Assembly (NCBI GenBank): GCA_963786295.1
Contig: CAWAYV010000018.1
Location: 1-64,000, forward strand
DNA from: JACCZX01 sp963786295
Lineage (GTDB): Bacteria; Pseudomonadota; Gammaproteobacteria; Burkholderiales; Burkholderiaceae_F
Reading direction: 5' to 3'
Length of the DNA: 64,000 nucleotides
The notes beneath the pieces were generated by a model that saw nothing but the letters and a program-made list of their open reading frames with translations, ran no database searches and was not told where the DNA came from. Positions 18,600-28,228 of this stretch are shown here, piece by piece. Positions within the stretch are counted from its first letter, which is position 1. Every line of letters starts with the position of its first letter. Both the position numbers and the translations under genes were made by a program.

Positions 18600-19478
18600 C
18601 TAAAAACCGTATTCGACGCCACGCGTACTGAATGTCGCGCGCGCACGCCGCGCGGAGTGACATTGCATATTCACCGCCACCGGATTCATCGTGATGTGCG
18701 TCGCCGCGAGTTCGACGTGCACCGCGAAGGCCGTGCTGTCGCCGCCGAGGCCCTGCGGCCCAACACCGAGTGAATTCACCGCTCCACTTAACGCCGTCTC
18801 AAGCTTCGCTCCTTCCGGATCGCTGCATACCGATCCGAGCGGTCGCACCGCGGCGCGCTTGGCAAGGTGTACGCACAAATCCGCCGTGCCACCGATGCCG
18901 ACGCCGACGATCGTCGGCGGACACGTTTTTCCGCCGGCATTCAGCACACAGTCGATCACAAAAGTCTTGATCGCATCGACACCGTCGGCCGGAATCGCCA
19001 TCTTCAGAAACGAGTTGTTCTCCGAACCCGAGCCCTTCGGAATCATCTCGATCGACAATTCTTCGCTCGAGTCGAAGTCGAAGTGCATCACCGGCACCTC
19101 GGGTCCGCACGACGTCTGCTCGTTGATCCGCGTGATCGGGTGCACAATCGACGAGCGAAACGGAAGCTCGCGCGTCGCGCGTTCGCAGCCGCGGCGAATC
19201 GCCTGCTTCAGCTGCGCGCCGTCCACGGCGACTCCGCGTCCGATCGTGACGTTGTAGATCGGAATGCCCGTGTCCTGGCACAGCAGGTTATCGGTGCGCT
19301 CCGCCACCGCTATGTTCGACACCATCGTGCCGAGCACACGCTGCGCCGTTGACTCGGTTTCAGTCGCCGACAGCCGCGCGAATCCTTCCTTGATGTCCGG
19401 CGGCAACTGCTTCAACGCCCGCACGTACAGTTCTTTTGCAACCGTTTCGACTTGCGCGATATCGATCTTCAACATCAT
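18600..19478 (-). CDS. class I fumarase / L-tartrate dehydratase, alpha subunit
   Basis: A 292-residue catalytic subunit carrying the [4Fe-4S] cluster. The likely ligands are the cysteines in DNLLCQDTGIP, GKTCPPTIVGVGIGG and SVCSDPEGAKLE. INEQTSCGPEVP and NNSFLKMAIP are also family blocks. It adds or removes water across a C4/C5 dicarboxylate double bond. It is separated from the TRAP permease by 77 bases and from the beta subunit by 2. The start has two consecutive ATGs and either may be used. Confidence 0.88.
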   Translation of the reverse strand: MMLKIDIAQVETVAKELYVRALKQLPPDIKEGFARLSATETESTAQRVLGTMVSNIAVAERTDNLLCQDTGIPIYNVTIGRGVAVDGAQLKQAIRRGCERATRELPFRSSIVHPITRINEQTSCGPEVPVMHFDFDSSEELSIEMIPKGSGSENNSFLKMAIPADGVDAIKTFVIDCVLNAGGKTCPPTIVGVGIGGTADLCVHLAKRAAVRPLGSVCSDPEGAKLETALSGAVNSLGVGPQGLGGDSTAFAVHVELAATHITMNPVAVNMQCHSARRARATFSTRGVEYGF

Positions 19479-19555
19479 TGCATCGTAGCGCGCCGGGTAA
19501 TGCCGTGTGGTTGCTCGGCTGCGGCCATCGACCGCGTTCGAGCCTGAGACGCGCT

Positions 19556-22224
19556 TCAGGCTGCGTGCGCGCCGCGCTCGAGCAAATCGGGACCCGACCC
19601 CGATTTACGCATACGCCAGCCTTGCATCAGCCAGACCAAAACGACAATCGCCAGACCGGGAAGATAGAACCAGTGCGCGCTGAGGCGCTGGTTCGGTACC
19701 TTGACCGAAACGATGTCATAGCCCTGCTCGATGCGCGCCTTTGCAGCGCGGCTGCCGAAGCGCACTGTGCTGATCTGCAATTGCTCGCCGAAGCCGCTGA
19801 CGGCCAATCCTGCCTCGGTAAGCCGCTTGCGCGCGTCGACCGCCGGATTCTTGCCGTCGCCGGTGCGTGGTCCGAGCTGCACTGCGACGGTCTTGTTCAG
19901 ATCCTCGCCTTCGAGCGTCTGGCCCTTGATCACGAACACCAGGCGATCGCCTTCGTCCAATTGGCTGGCGACGTTGATAAAACTGCGACGCGGGCGCATC
20001 GGTGTACTCGGGCGCGATGCGATCGGCAAACCAGTCGGGCCGGAACAAGATAAACGTGGCGATCGAGTAGCAGCACGACCTCCCACCACCGGCACTTGAT
20101 CCGAAACCAGGCGAGAGTGGCTGCTGCAAATGCCAAGGAGGCGATCGTCGCCATCGCCGCGACCAACAGCGCTTCGCCCCAGCCGTGAACGTCGATCAAC
20201 AACAGCGCCGGGTTGAAGATCCAGATAAACGGCAACAGCACGGTGCGCAGCGCGTAGACCGAGCCCTGAATGCCGACCTGGATCGGATCTTCCTTCGCGA
20301 TCGCCGCTGCAGCGAAGCTCGCGAGCCCCACCGGCGGCGTGATGTCGCCCATGATCCCGTAATAGAAAACGAACAGATGCACGGCGATCAGCGGAATCAC
20401 CAGTCCCGATTGCGCGCCGAGCTCGACGATCACCGGCGCCATCAATGTCGCGACCAGGATGTAGTTGGCTGTCGTCGGCACGCCCATGCCGAGCACCAGG
20501 CAGACGAACGCGGTGAACAGCAGCATCACCATCACGTTGCCGCCCGAGACGAACTCGACGAAGTCGGTCATGCGCAAACCGAGGCCGGTCAACGTGATCG
20601 CGCCGACGATCAGGCCGGCGCAGCCGGTGGCAACCGCGATCCCGATCATGTTGCGTGCGCCGTCGTTGCAGCCATTGACGACCTCGCCAAGCCCGCGGAT
20701 GAATTCGGTGCCGTAGTCGTTCTTACGGCGGAACAGCTCGATCATCGGACGCTGCGTCGTCATCAAGATGACCTGCGCAACAATCGCGTAGAACGCCGAC
20801 AGTCCGGGTGACAGCTCTTCGACCATCAAACACCACAGCAGGACACCGATCGGAATCAGGAAGTGCATGCCGGCTTTGACCGTCGGCCACGCGGGCGGCA
20901 ACACCGGATTGTTGATGTCGATATCGACCGGCAGATCGGGCTCGCGCGCAGCGACCCATGTGCTGTAGATGTAAAGCGCGATCAGCAGCGCACCTAGGAT
21001 CCATGGTGCCGCGGCGCCGAATATCGCTTGCGTTCCGATCGCGACGTAGTAGATCGCGCACAACACCGCGATCGTTCCGGCGAGTCCAAGCGCCCACGAC
21101 AGCACAGCCGCCCTGGCGGTTCGCTCGCGCACTTTCGCCATCGGCTCCATGCCAAGCCGCATCGCTTCCAGATGCACGATGTAGAACAGCGCGATGTAGC
21201 TGATCACGGCCGGGATGAATGCGTGCCGGATGATTTCTGAATAAGGAATGCCGACGTACTCGACCATCAGAAACGCCGCGGCGCCCATCACCGGCGGCAT
21301 GATCTGGCCGTTGACCGACGACGACGTTTCGATCGCGGCCGCCTTCACTCCGCCGTAGCCGGCCTTCTTCATCAGCGGAATCGTGAAGATGCCGCCCGAC
21401 ACGACATTGCTGACCGACGAGCCCGAGATCAACCCGTTCAAAGCCGACGACACGACCGCGACTTTCGCCGGCCCGCCGCGCATGTGGCCCAACAACGCGA
21501 AGCTCACCTGCATCATGTAGTTGCCGCCGCCGGCGCGATCGAGCAGCGTGCCGAACAACACGAACACGAAGATGAACGCCACCGACACGCCGAGCGCGAT
21601 GCCGAACACGCCCTCGGTGACGAGCCACATATGCGAAATCGTGCGCGGTATCGACGCGCCCTTGTGCGCAATCACATCGGGCAGATACGCGCCGCCCAGC
21701 ACATACAGAAGGAAAATCACCGCGAGCACTGCCATCGGCAAGCCGACCGCACGCCGCGTCGCTTCTAGCAACAGCAGAATGCCGACGACGCCAACGACTA
21801 CGTCAAACTGTGTCGGCGCGCCGGGCCGCGACGCAAGCTCGTTGTAGAACAGGTACAGATAGCCGGCGGCGAACGCCCCCGCGAACGCGAAAATCCAATC
21901 GAGCACCGGCACGTAGTTGCGCGGCGAGCGTTTGCTGGCCGGAAATGCGAGGAACGCTAGAAACAGCCCGGTGGCTAAATGGATCGACCGCGCCTCGGTG
22001 TCGTTGAACACGGCAAAGCGCAGTGCAAACGGCAGCGGCGATGCGTACCAGAGTTGGAAGATCACCCACGCAAGACCGACGCCGAGCATCAGGTTGCCAT
22101 GCAGTCCGACGGTCGACCGACCGCCAAGGTCGGCATCGACGACGAGCTGCTTGACTTGATCGATCTCGCCCAGCTGCATCTCTGCAGTCGGCGCGACGTC
22201 GTCTTCCAGCTTCTTGTGGTCCAT
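19556..22224 (-). CDS. TRAP transporter fused 4TM/12TM permease with DUF3394 tail
   Basis: About 890 residues. The N-terminal part is the small (DctQ-like) membrane unit and the middle is the large DctM-type unit. LNGLISGSSVSNVVSGG, VNGQIMPPVMGAAAFLM and LGMGVPTTANYIL are the conserved transport motifs. After a frame slip near 20050-20095 the C-terminus continues as a DUF3394 domain (DEGDRLVFVIKGQTLEGEDL) with one more TM helix. Such fused permeases work with TAXI receptors and use a Na+ or H+ gradient to import carboxylates or amino acids. The receptor gene lies 125 bases upstream. Confidence 0.92.
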
Positions 22225-22241
22225 CGCTCCCCCAAAGCAAA

Positions 22242-22348
22242 GACGGGCGGCAAGCCGCCCGTCAAGCTACGCCGCGTTGATCGGCGGCAACGCCGTCCGT
22301 TCGAACGCGGCGATGCAAATGCCGCGGGCAAAGCCCGTCGGCATTTGC
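22242..22348 (-). promoter_or_regulatory. three inverted repeats between TRAP receptor and permease genes
   Basis: The 125-base receptor-permease gap is almost filled by three dyads. GACGGGCGGC-AA-GCCGCCCGTC spans 22242-22263. CGCCGCGTT (22270-22278) pairs with AACGCGGCG (22304-22312). GCAAATGCCG (22315-22324) pairs with CGGCATTTGC (22339-22348), with an inner CGGGC/GCCCG. None is followed by a long T-run. In RNA they would form strong hairpins at the 3' end of the receptor message, fitting partial termination or protection so that receptor outnumbers permease. Confidence 0.55.
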
Positions 22349-22349
22349 G

Positions 22350-23336
22350 TTACTTCAGCCAGCCTTTTTCTTTGTAGTACTTCACCGCGCCTTCGTGCAG
22401 CGGCGCCGACAACCCATTCTTGATCATGTCTTCCGGTTTCAGATTGGCCAGCGCCGGATGCAGTTTCTTGAATTCGTCAAGGTTCTCGAACACTGCCTTC
22501 GTCACCGTGTACACCACATCGACCGGCACCTTGGTCGACGATACGACGGTCGCCTGCACGCCGAAGGTTGTCGTCGGGTTCGGGTTGTTCGGATACATGC
22601 CGCCCGGAATCGTCGCCACCGCGTAGTACGGCCGATCCTTGACCAGCTTCTCGACCGCAGGACCGGTCAGCGAAATCAGCTTCGCACCGCAGATCGTGGT
22701 CGGATCCTGAATATTGGCCGACGGATGGCCCACGCCATAGAAGAAGCCATCGATCTTGCCGTCGCACAAGCGCCGAGCCGTGTTCGTCGGGGCGCAGTTC
22801 GGAGGCGAGCGCAAAGTCGCTCATCTTCCAGCCCATCGCGGCGAGCAGCTCTTCCATCGACGAGCGCGTGCCGGAACCCGGGTTGCCGACGTTAAAGCGC
22901 TTGCCCTTGAAGTCCTGGAAGCTGTTGACGTTGGCTTCCTTGCGCGCCGCGACCGTGAACGGTTCCGGGTGCAAAGCGAACACCGCGCGAATGTCACTGA
23001 TCGCGCCGTCTTTCTTGAACGCGCCCTCACCCTTCGTTGCGAAATACTGCACGTCCGACTGTGCAACACCAAACTCGAGCTCGCCTGACTTCAACAGATT
23101 GACATTGGCCACCGAACCGCCGGTCGACTCCACCGAGCAGCGCAGACCGGTCTTCGCACGATCGCGATTGACGATCCGGCAGATTGCGCCGCCGGCCGGG
23201 TAGTAAACGCCGGTCACGCCGCCGGTACCGATCGTGATAAAGCGCTGCTGCTGCGCGTGGCAGCGCCCGGCAACGTCGCAGCGCTCACAAACGCAGCGGC
23301 AAATGCCGCTGCGCACATTGAAATCCTGACCCTCAT
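22350..23336 (-). CDS. TAXI-family TRAP transporter solute receptor
   Basis: A periplasmic binding protein of about 328 residues. The ATG at 23336 has GGAG upstream and opens a signal peptide (MRVRISMCAAAFAAAFVSAA). Mature sequence starts with RFITIGTGGVTGVYYPAGGA, the TAXI hallmark, and continues with NVGNPGSGTRSSMEELL and GKIDGFFYGVGHPSANIQD. Frames slip near 23255 and 22800. TAXI receptors bind acidic amino acids or dicarboxylates, but the ligand cannot be read off. It is the partner of the fused permease downstream. Confidence 0.9.
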
Positions 23337-23419
23337 TGTTAATCTCCTTGTATTCCCGCGCAGGGATGGGCCACGTTACTCGGGGCACGCGCGCGGCGCA
23401 AGACAGGAGTTCCGCTCGA

Positions 23420-24764
23420 TTACCCGTTGACTGAACGCACCGCGTGGTCTATCGCCTGACTCAGGCGCTCGATCAGCAAATCGAGCTCATGATCGGTGAC
23501 GATGAACGGCGGCGCGAGTAGCACGTGATCGCCGCGCGCACCGTCGATCGTGCCACCCATCGGGTAGCACAGCAGCCCGGCTTCCATCGCGGCCTTTTTT
23601 ACTTTCGCATGCAGCTTCAGCGCCGGCTCGAACGGTTGCTTGCTCTCGCGATCGGCAACCAGCTCGATCGCCTGGAACAAGCCGCGTCCGCGCACATCGC
23701 CGACGTGCGGATGATCGTGAAACGCTTCGCTTAATCCGACGCCTAATCGCGCGCCTTGCTGCGCGCAACGCTCGACCAGTTTGTCGCGCGCGAGCACCTG
23801 CTGCACCGCGAGCGCCGCGGCGCACGCGACCGGGTGCCCGATGTACGTGTGCCCGTGCTGAAAGAAGCCGGAGCCCGCACCGATCGCGTCGATCACTTTG
23901 CCACCGATCAGCACCGCACCGACCGGCTGATAACCGCCGCCCAGCCCTTTCGCGATCGCCATCAGATCCGGTGCAATCCCTTCGTGCTGGCATGCATGCA
24001 AGGCACCGGTGCGTCCCATGCCGCACATCACTTCGTCGAGAATCAGCAGCATGCCGTACCGGTCGCAAATTTCGCGCACGCGCTTGAAGTATCCCGGCGG
24101 TGATGTCAAGGCGCCGCTGGTCGCACCACCGACCGTTTCCGCGACGAACGCGATGACGTTTTCGCCGCCGAGGCGTTCGATCGTGGCTTGCAGTTCCTGC
24201 GCCAGGCGCTCGCCGTATTGCTCGGCCGATTCACCATCGCGTTGATCGCGATATGCATAAGGCGGCGCAACGTGTTCGACGTCGATCAGCAACGGCGCGA
24301 ACTGGCGCCGTCGCCATTGGTTACCACCGACGGCGAGCGCACCGAGCGTATTGCCGTGATAACTGTTGCGGCGTGCGATAAATCGTCCACGTTGCGGCTC
24401 GCCCTTCTCGACGAAATACTGCCGCGCGAGCTTCAGCGCAGCTTCCATCGCTTCCGAGCCGCCAGATACCAGGTAAGCGTGTGAGATACCGGCGGGCGCA
24501 GACTGCGATCAACGTGTCGGCCAGCCGCTCGGCAACCTCGGTCGAAAAAAAACTCGTGTGTGCATAGGCGATGCGATCGATCTGCGCATGCATCGCAGCG
24601 AGCACGTCGGGGTGACCATGACCGACGCACGACACTGCGGCGCCGCCGGACGCATCCAGATATTCCTTGCCGGCGCTATCGGTAATCCAGCAGCCCTGCG
24701 CGCTAGCCGCAATCGGATAGTTGCCGCGCAACTGGCGATGCAGGATGTGCGATTCGTGGTGCAT
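23420..24764 (-). CDS. class III (omega) aminotransferase
   Basis: About 448 residues, PLP-dependent fold type I. The start is the ATG at 24764 (MHHESHILHRQL), 3 bases after the dadA stop. Motifs are SGGAAVSCVGHGHPDVLAAM, then after a slip near 24470 ALKLARQYFVEKGEP, RRNSYHGNTLGAL, LILDEVMCGMGRTG and AIAKGLGGGYQPVGA with the PLP lysine. Family members use beta-alanine, GABA, taurine, ornithine, amines and similar donors. The operon context suggests the donor is the imported compound or its breakdown product. Confidence 0.88.
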
Positions 24765-24766
24765 TT

Positions 24767-26011
24767 CTATTGATACGTATAAGGTCTGACGTCGATTGTA
24801 GGAGTTCGACCGGCGATCGCATCGCACACCAGGCGTGCGCTGCCGGCCGCCAAAGTCCAGCCGAGCGCGCCGTGCCCGACGTTCAAATATAAGTGTTCAA
24901 CTGGAGTGCGGCCAATGATCGGGCGCCCGCTCGGCGTCGCCGGGCGCTGGCCCGCCCATGGCCGAATGTCGCCATCGATCGCCGCATAGCCGAGCACTTC
25001 ACGCGCCGCATCGAGCAGCGCGCTGATGCGTGCCGGCGGAATCTCGTTTCCCTCCGCCCCGATTTCGACAAAGCCGGCGACGCGCACCCGATCACCGAGC
25101 GGTGCAAACACAACTTTGCGCCGTGCATCGGTTATCGACGTCTGCAAACGGATTGCGTCAAACGCAGGGCGCACGGTGATTGAGTAGCCTTTCAGCGGAT
25201 ATATCGGAAGGTTGATTTCAGCAGTCGCTGCGAGCGCGGGCGCGCCAACCCCGGCCGCCAGCAGGTAGGCGTCGGCGCGCAATGGCCCCTGGTCGGTCAG
25301 CAACGCACGCACGCCTGCTGCGTCGACATCGAATCGAGTCGCAGCTCGATTCAACTGCAGGTCGCCGCCGCGTTGCACGATGCGCTGCGCCAGCTGCACG
25401 CAGAATTCACCGCAATCGGCAGCGGCGTCGCTTGCCGTCCAGACGCCACCGGCAATTCGCTGCGCGTACGCCTCGAGCGCCGGCTCGTGTTCCACACACT
25501 GCGCGCGCGTCAATACGGTTTGCCTGCTGCCCAACCCTGCCTGATACAACACTTGCGCTTGTGCCGCCCGCAGCGACCGGGCGTCGGGATAGACGACGAG
25601 CTTGCCGCCGCGCGTGAAGTGGCAGTCGATTCCTTCGCCTTCGATCAGCGGCTCGATGAATTCGCGCGACAGCTCGGCCAGCCTTAGAAGACCGGCGGTG
25701 GTCCGGCGCGCGTCCGCTGTATTCGCGTGGCGCAGGAACTCGAAAGCCCAACGCCATTGCACAGGATCGAAACGGAAGTGCAGCTTTAGCGGCGAATCCC
25801 GCGTCAGAAACAGGCTCGGCAAGCGTGGCGGTACCGACGCATCGGCCAGCGGTGCGACGAACGCATACGAAAGTTGTGCGCCGTTGGCAGCGCTCGCACC
25901 CTGCCCCATGACGGCTTCGCGCTCGATAACGGTGACGCTATGCCCCTCGCTCTGAAGAAAGTATGCGGAAGTCAGTCCGATCACGCCGGCGCCGATGATG
26001 CAAATGTGCAT
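24767..26011 (-). CDS. dadA: D-amino acid dehydrogenase, small subunit type (DadA-like)
   Basis: An intact 414-residue FAD oxidoreductase. MHICIIGAGVIGLTSAYFLQ binds FAD. LKGYSITVRP, DIRPWAGQRPATPSGRPIIG and NVGHGALGWTLAAGSARLV are DadA-specific C-terminal blocks. The enzyme oxidises D-amino acids (sometimes secondary amines) to 2-oxo acids and passes electrons to the quinone pool. It is the first gene of the eleven-gene reverse-strand run, preceded by the terminator of the repeat-protein gene. Its promoter probably lies between 26011 and 26050. Confidence 0.88.
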   Translation of the reverse strand: MHICIIGAGVIGLTSAYFLQSEGHSVTVIEREAVMGQGASAANGAQLSYAFVAPLADASVPPRLPSLFLTRDSPLKLHFRFDPVQWRWAFEFLRHANTADARRTTAGLLRLAELSREFIEPLIEGEGIDCHFTRGGKLVVYPDARSLRAAQAQVLYQAGLGSRQTVLTRAQCVEHEPALEAYAQRIAGGVWTASDAAADCGEFCVQLAQRIVQRGGDLQLNRAATRFDVDAAGVRALLTDQGPLRADAYLLAAGVGAPALAATAEINLPIYPLKGYSITVRPAFDAIRLQTSITDARRKVVFAPLGDRVRVAGFVEIGAEGNEIPPARISALLDAAREVLGYAAIDGDIRPWAGQRPATPSGRPIIGRTPVEHLYLNVGHGALGWTLAAGSARLVCDAIAGRTPTIDVRPYTYQ

Positions 26012-26050
26012 CGCGCGAGTTTAGAGAAGCGCGCGGCGGGGCGCGGGCCC

Positions 26051-26077
26051 AAAAAAAGAGCGCGACGAATCGCGCTC
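26051..26077 (-). terminator. intrinsic terminator of the repeat-protein gene
   Basis: On the reverse strand GAGCGCGA-TTCG-TCGCGCTC is followed by seven T. This is an 8-base GC-rich stem with a TTCG tetraloop and U-tract, 22 bases past the stop of the repeat-protein gene. It separates that gene from dadA, which therefore needs its own promoter. Confidence 0.88.
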
Positions 26078-26098
26078 AATCTTGCTGCCGGGAGAAAA

Positions 26099-27028
26099 CT
26101 ATTTCGCAGGTGGCGTCGTCGTCACCGTTCGATTGACCGTCCCGTCGGCATTGAGGCTGCGGTCGACCGTCGTCGTGCCGCCTTTGGGGCCGGTGATGAC
26201 CGAATCGACTGCGCCATCGGCGCCGCGCGTGCGATCCACCGTGCTCACTCCGCCATTGGGACCGACAACGGTCTTATCCGTCAGTCCATCGGCGCCGCGC
26301 GTACGGTCAACCTTCGTGATGCTGCCGTCAGCGCGCGTACGTGTGCTGTCGACTGCGCCGTCTGCGCCCCGGCTGCGATCGATCGTCGTGGTGTTTCCTT
26401 TTGGTCCGGTCACCGTCGCATCGACCACACCATCGGCGCCGCGTGTGCGGTCGATCGTCGTGATCTGTCCTTTCGGACCGGTAATCGTCTTGTCGATCGC
26501 ACCATCGGCGCCGCGCGTGCGGTCAACCGTGGTGACGCCACCCTTCGGACCGACAATCGTTTTATCGACGGCGCCGTCGGCGCCACGGGTGCGGTCCACT
26601 GTTGTGACTCCGCCCTTCGGACCCGTGACCGTCTTGTCAATCAGCCCGTCACTGCCGCGCGAGCGATCGGTCGTCGTGACGCCGCCGCGCGGCCCCGTTA
26701 CTGTTTTGTCGACGACGCCATCGGCACCGCGCGTGCGGTCGACACTCGTTACGCCACCGCGCGGTCCGGTAATCGTTGCGTCGGTCGTGCCGCTGCCGTC
26801 CTTGTAGCGATCGACCGTTGTCACACCGCCATTGCGGTTGGTCCGCGTCGCATCGACCGCGCCGTCGGCGCCGCGGCTGCGCTGCACGCTGCTGGTGCCG
26901 CTGTGTTGCGCTTTGACTCGCCCATCAGCCGGCCGTGCATCCGCATTTGCCGCCGCAATCGACAGCGTGCTCGCGACTGCCAGTGTGATCAAACGAAAGT
27001 CGGTGACCTTCCTTAGAACATCGTTCAT
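26099..27028 (-). CDS. secreted protein made of ten 24-residue tandem repeats
   Basis: An intact 309-residue protein. Residues 1-31 form a signal peptide ending near ANADA. A degenerate first unit is followed by ten exact-length 24-residue units (residues 63-302) of the type TGPKGGVTTVDRTRGADGAV then DKTV, and a short Thr/Pro tail. There is no cysteine in the mature part and no anchor, so it is probably periplasmic or released. Each unit has a G-A-D-G-x-x-D core that looks like a small acidic, possibly ion-binding turn; this is inference only. I do not recognise a family with known function. It has its own terminator and appears monocistronic. Confidence 0.82.
   Translation of the reverse strand: MNDVLRKVTDFRLITLAVASTLSIAAANADARPADGRVKAQHSGTSSVQRSRGADGAVDATRTNRNGGVTTVDRYKDGSGTTDATITGPRGGVTSVDRTRGADGVVDKTVTGPRGGVTTTDRSRGSDGLIDKTVTGPKGGVTTVDRTRGADGAVDKTIVGPKGGVTTVDRTRGADGAIDKTITGPKGQITTIDRTRGADGVVDATVTGPKGNTTTIDRSRGADGAVDSTRTRADGSITKVDRTRGADGLTDKTVVGPNGGVSTVDRTRGADGAVDSVITGPKGGTTTVDRSLNADGTVNRTVTTTPPAK
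26123..26842 (-). repeat. ten tandem 72-bp repeats inside the secreted repeat protein
   Basis: The coding repeat has a period of 72 bases (24 codons), ten units, with no change of unit length. Units differ mostly at synonymous sites while keeping D-R-T/S-R-G-A/S-D-G and T/V-G-P-K/R-G. That pattern suggests selection on the protein rather than recent DNA expansion. A change in copy number would stay in frame. Confidence 0.9.
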
Positions 27029-27154
27029 CTCTCGCTCCGGTTCGGTTGTTGGTTGAGCGTCGGTTGACGCTTCACGGTTAACGGCAGCGTAGAAGCGCGT
27101 GCCTACCGCTGTCTCTTTCCGAACTGCGAGGATTGTTGCTAGATGTAAGCGCGC

Positions 27155-27659
27155 TTACGTCTTGATAGGCGACCGATAGCGCGGCGCGAACAGGACAAAG
27201 ATCGTGGCCGCGGCCAGGACGACAAACCAGAGGAGGGACCAATCGGCAATAGTCAGCCCAACCAAGGTCCAAGCGGATTCGGAACAATCACCGCTGCCGC
27301 GAAAGACTTTTGGCAGCACTTCAGTCAGCGGGAAATTCTCCAGCATCGCCTCCAACCCAGGTCCGCACGACATGCCTTGCGGATTCATCTGCAACCAAAC
27401 GTGGCGGCCTGCGATGCCGACACCCGTGAGCGCGGATACCAGCACGAGCACACCGAACCAGCGGCTTGCAGCTCGCGGGCTGAGCCACGCGGCGATCAAC
27501 GCAAACAACGCCAGCGCCAAGTACGCGATGCGTTGAAAAATACACAGTGGGCACGGGTCCAGCCCCACTACGTGCTGCAGCACCAGTGCGGCACCGATCA
27601 GCCCGAACGAAATGAAGGCGAGTGTGGCGTAGGCGGCGCGGGCGCTGACGAGAGATCAT
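27155..27659 (-). CDS. dsbB: disulfide bond formation protein DsbB
   Basis: Four-helix inner-membrane enzyme that reoxidises DsbA with quinone. The first redox pair is CPLC in GLDPCPLCIFQRIAYLAL. The second is the cysteine in GMSCGPGLEAML with the one in FRGSGDCSES. The length of about 168 residues is normal. The ATG at 27659 requires one indel near 27650; without it the main frame has no start codon before the first helix. It is last in a four-gene run after the phosphatase-like gene (16-base gap). A 14-base palindrome, GTAAGCGCGCTTAC, overlaps its stop at 27145-27158. Confidence 0.87.
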
Positions 27660-27675
27660 GTTTCTAGGGAATTGC

Positions 27676-28228
27676 TCAGTAGGGTTCGAAGCTCACACCG
27701 TTCTTGCGCAATAGCGTTTGGATCAGAGTTTTCCACGGACCGTCGGGTGACCATACTTTGGCGACCGCCTCATAAGCGACGCCCGGATCTTCCTTCCTCG
27801 AAATGACCCGGTGCAGGAACACCATCGACGACGCGCGCAGATTGATCTGACAGTGAACCAGCACCTTGCGCGCAGAAAGCGCAGATAGCACCGACGTGAA
27901 CGCTTCGAAGTCCTTCTCGGTGGGGTTGTCGAATTTGATCGGAATATTGACGAACAACAGGCCCTGCCTACCCACGATCAGTGCTTCATCGCGCACCGCG
28001 TCGGCCGACGGTCGGCGGCGCGAGATAGATGACGGCTTCGAATCCCTGCGCGGCAAGGCCTGCCAACGCCTCGGCAGAAGGTTGACCCGAGGTCACCAGA
28101 CGCGGGTTGATGTCGACGCGGTTCGGCGCGCCGCTTGACTGCGGTTGCGCCGACGCGGCGAACGTCGCCAACGTCACTAGAAGCGCGAGCGAGCAAAAAG
28201 CTCTTGACCAAACTTTGCATGTCATCAC
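27676..28228 (-). CDS. exported protein-tyrosine-phosphatase-like protein (BLH/DUF442 type)
   Basis: About 184 residues with a signal peptide (LALLVTLATFAASAQ). The domain begins RVDINPRLVTSGQPSAEAL, typical of the small dual-specificity-phosphatase-like BLH/DUF442 group. The catalytic P-loop is HCQINLRASS, a CX4R spacing rather than the CX5R of classical tyrosine phosphatases, as is usual for this group. The frame slips near 28010. Export to the periplasm next to DsbB and a DUF4198 protein is unusual for a phosphatase, and the substrate is unknown. It overlaps the DUF4198 gene by 4 bases. Confidence 0.7.

Noticed and set aside
13052..19478. Assignment as a sulfolactate degradation locus
   Set aside because: The dehydrogenase pair fits, but SuyAB sulfo-lyase and the Slc transporter are absent and the dehydratase is fumarase-like, so the substrate is left open.
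20723..21628. 301-residue frame within the TRAP permease region
   Set aside because: It is a shifted frame of the permease with no hydrophobic pattern; the permease frame carries all family motifs.
26123..26842. CRISPR array or collagen-like protein
   Set aside because: The 72-base period is coding, in frame and without spacers; Gly-Pro-Lys-Gly occurs once per 24 residues, not as Gly-X-Y triplets.
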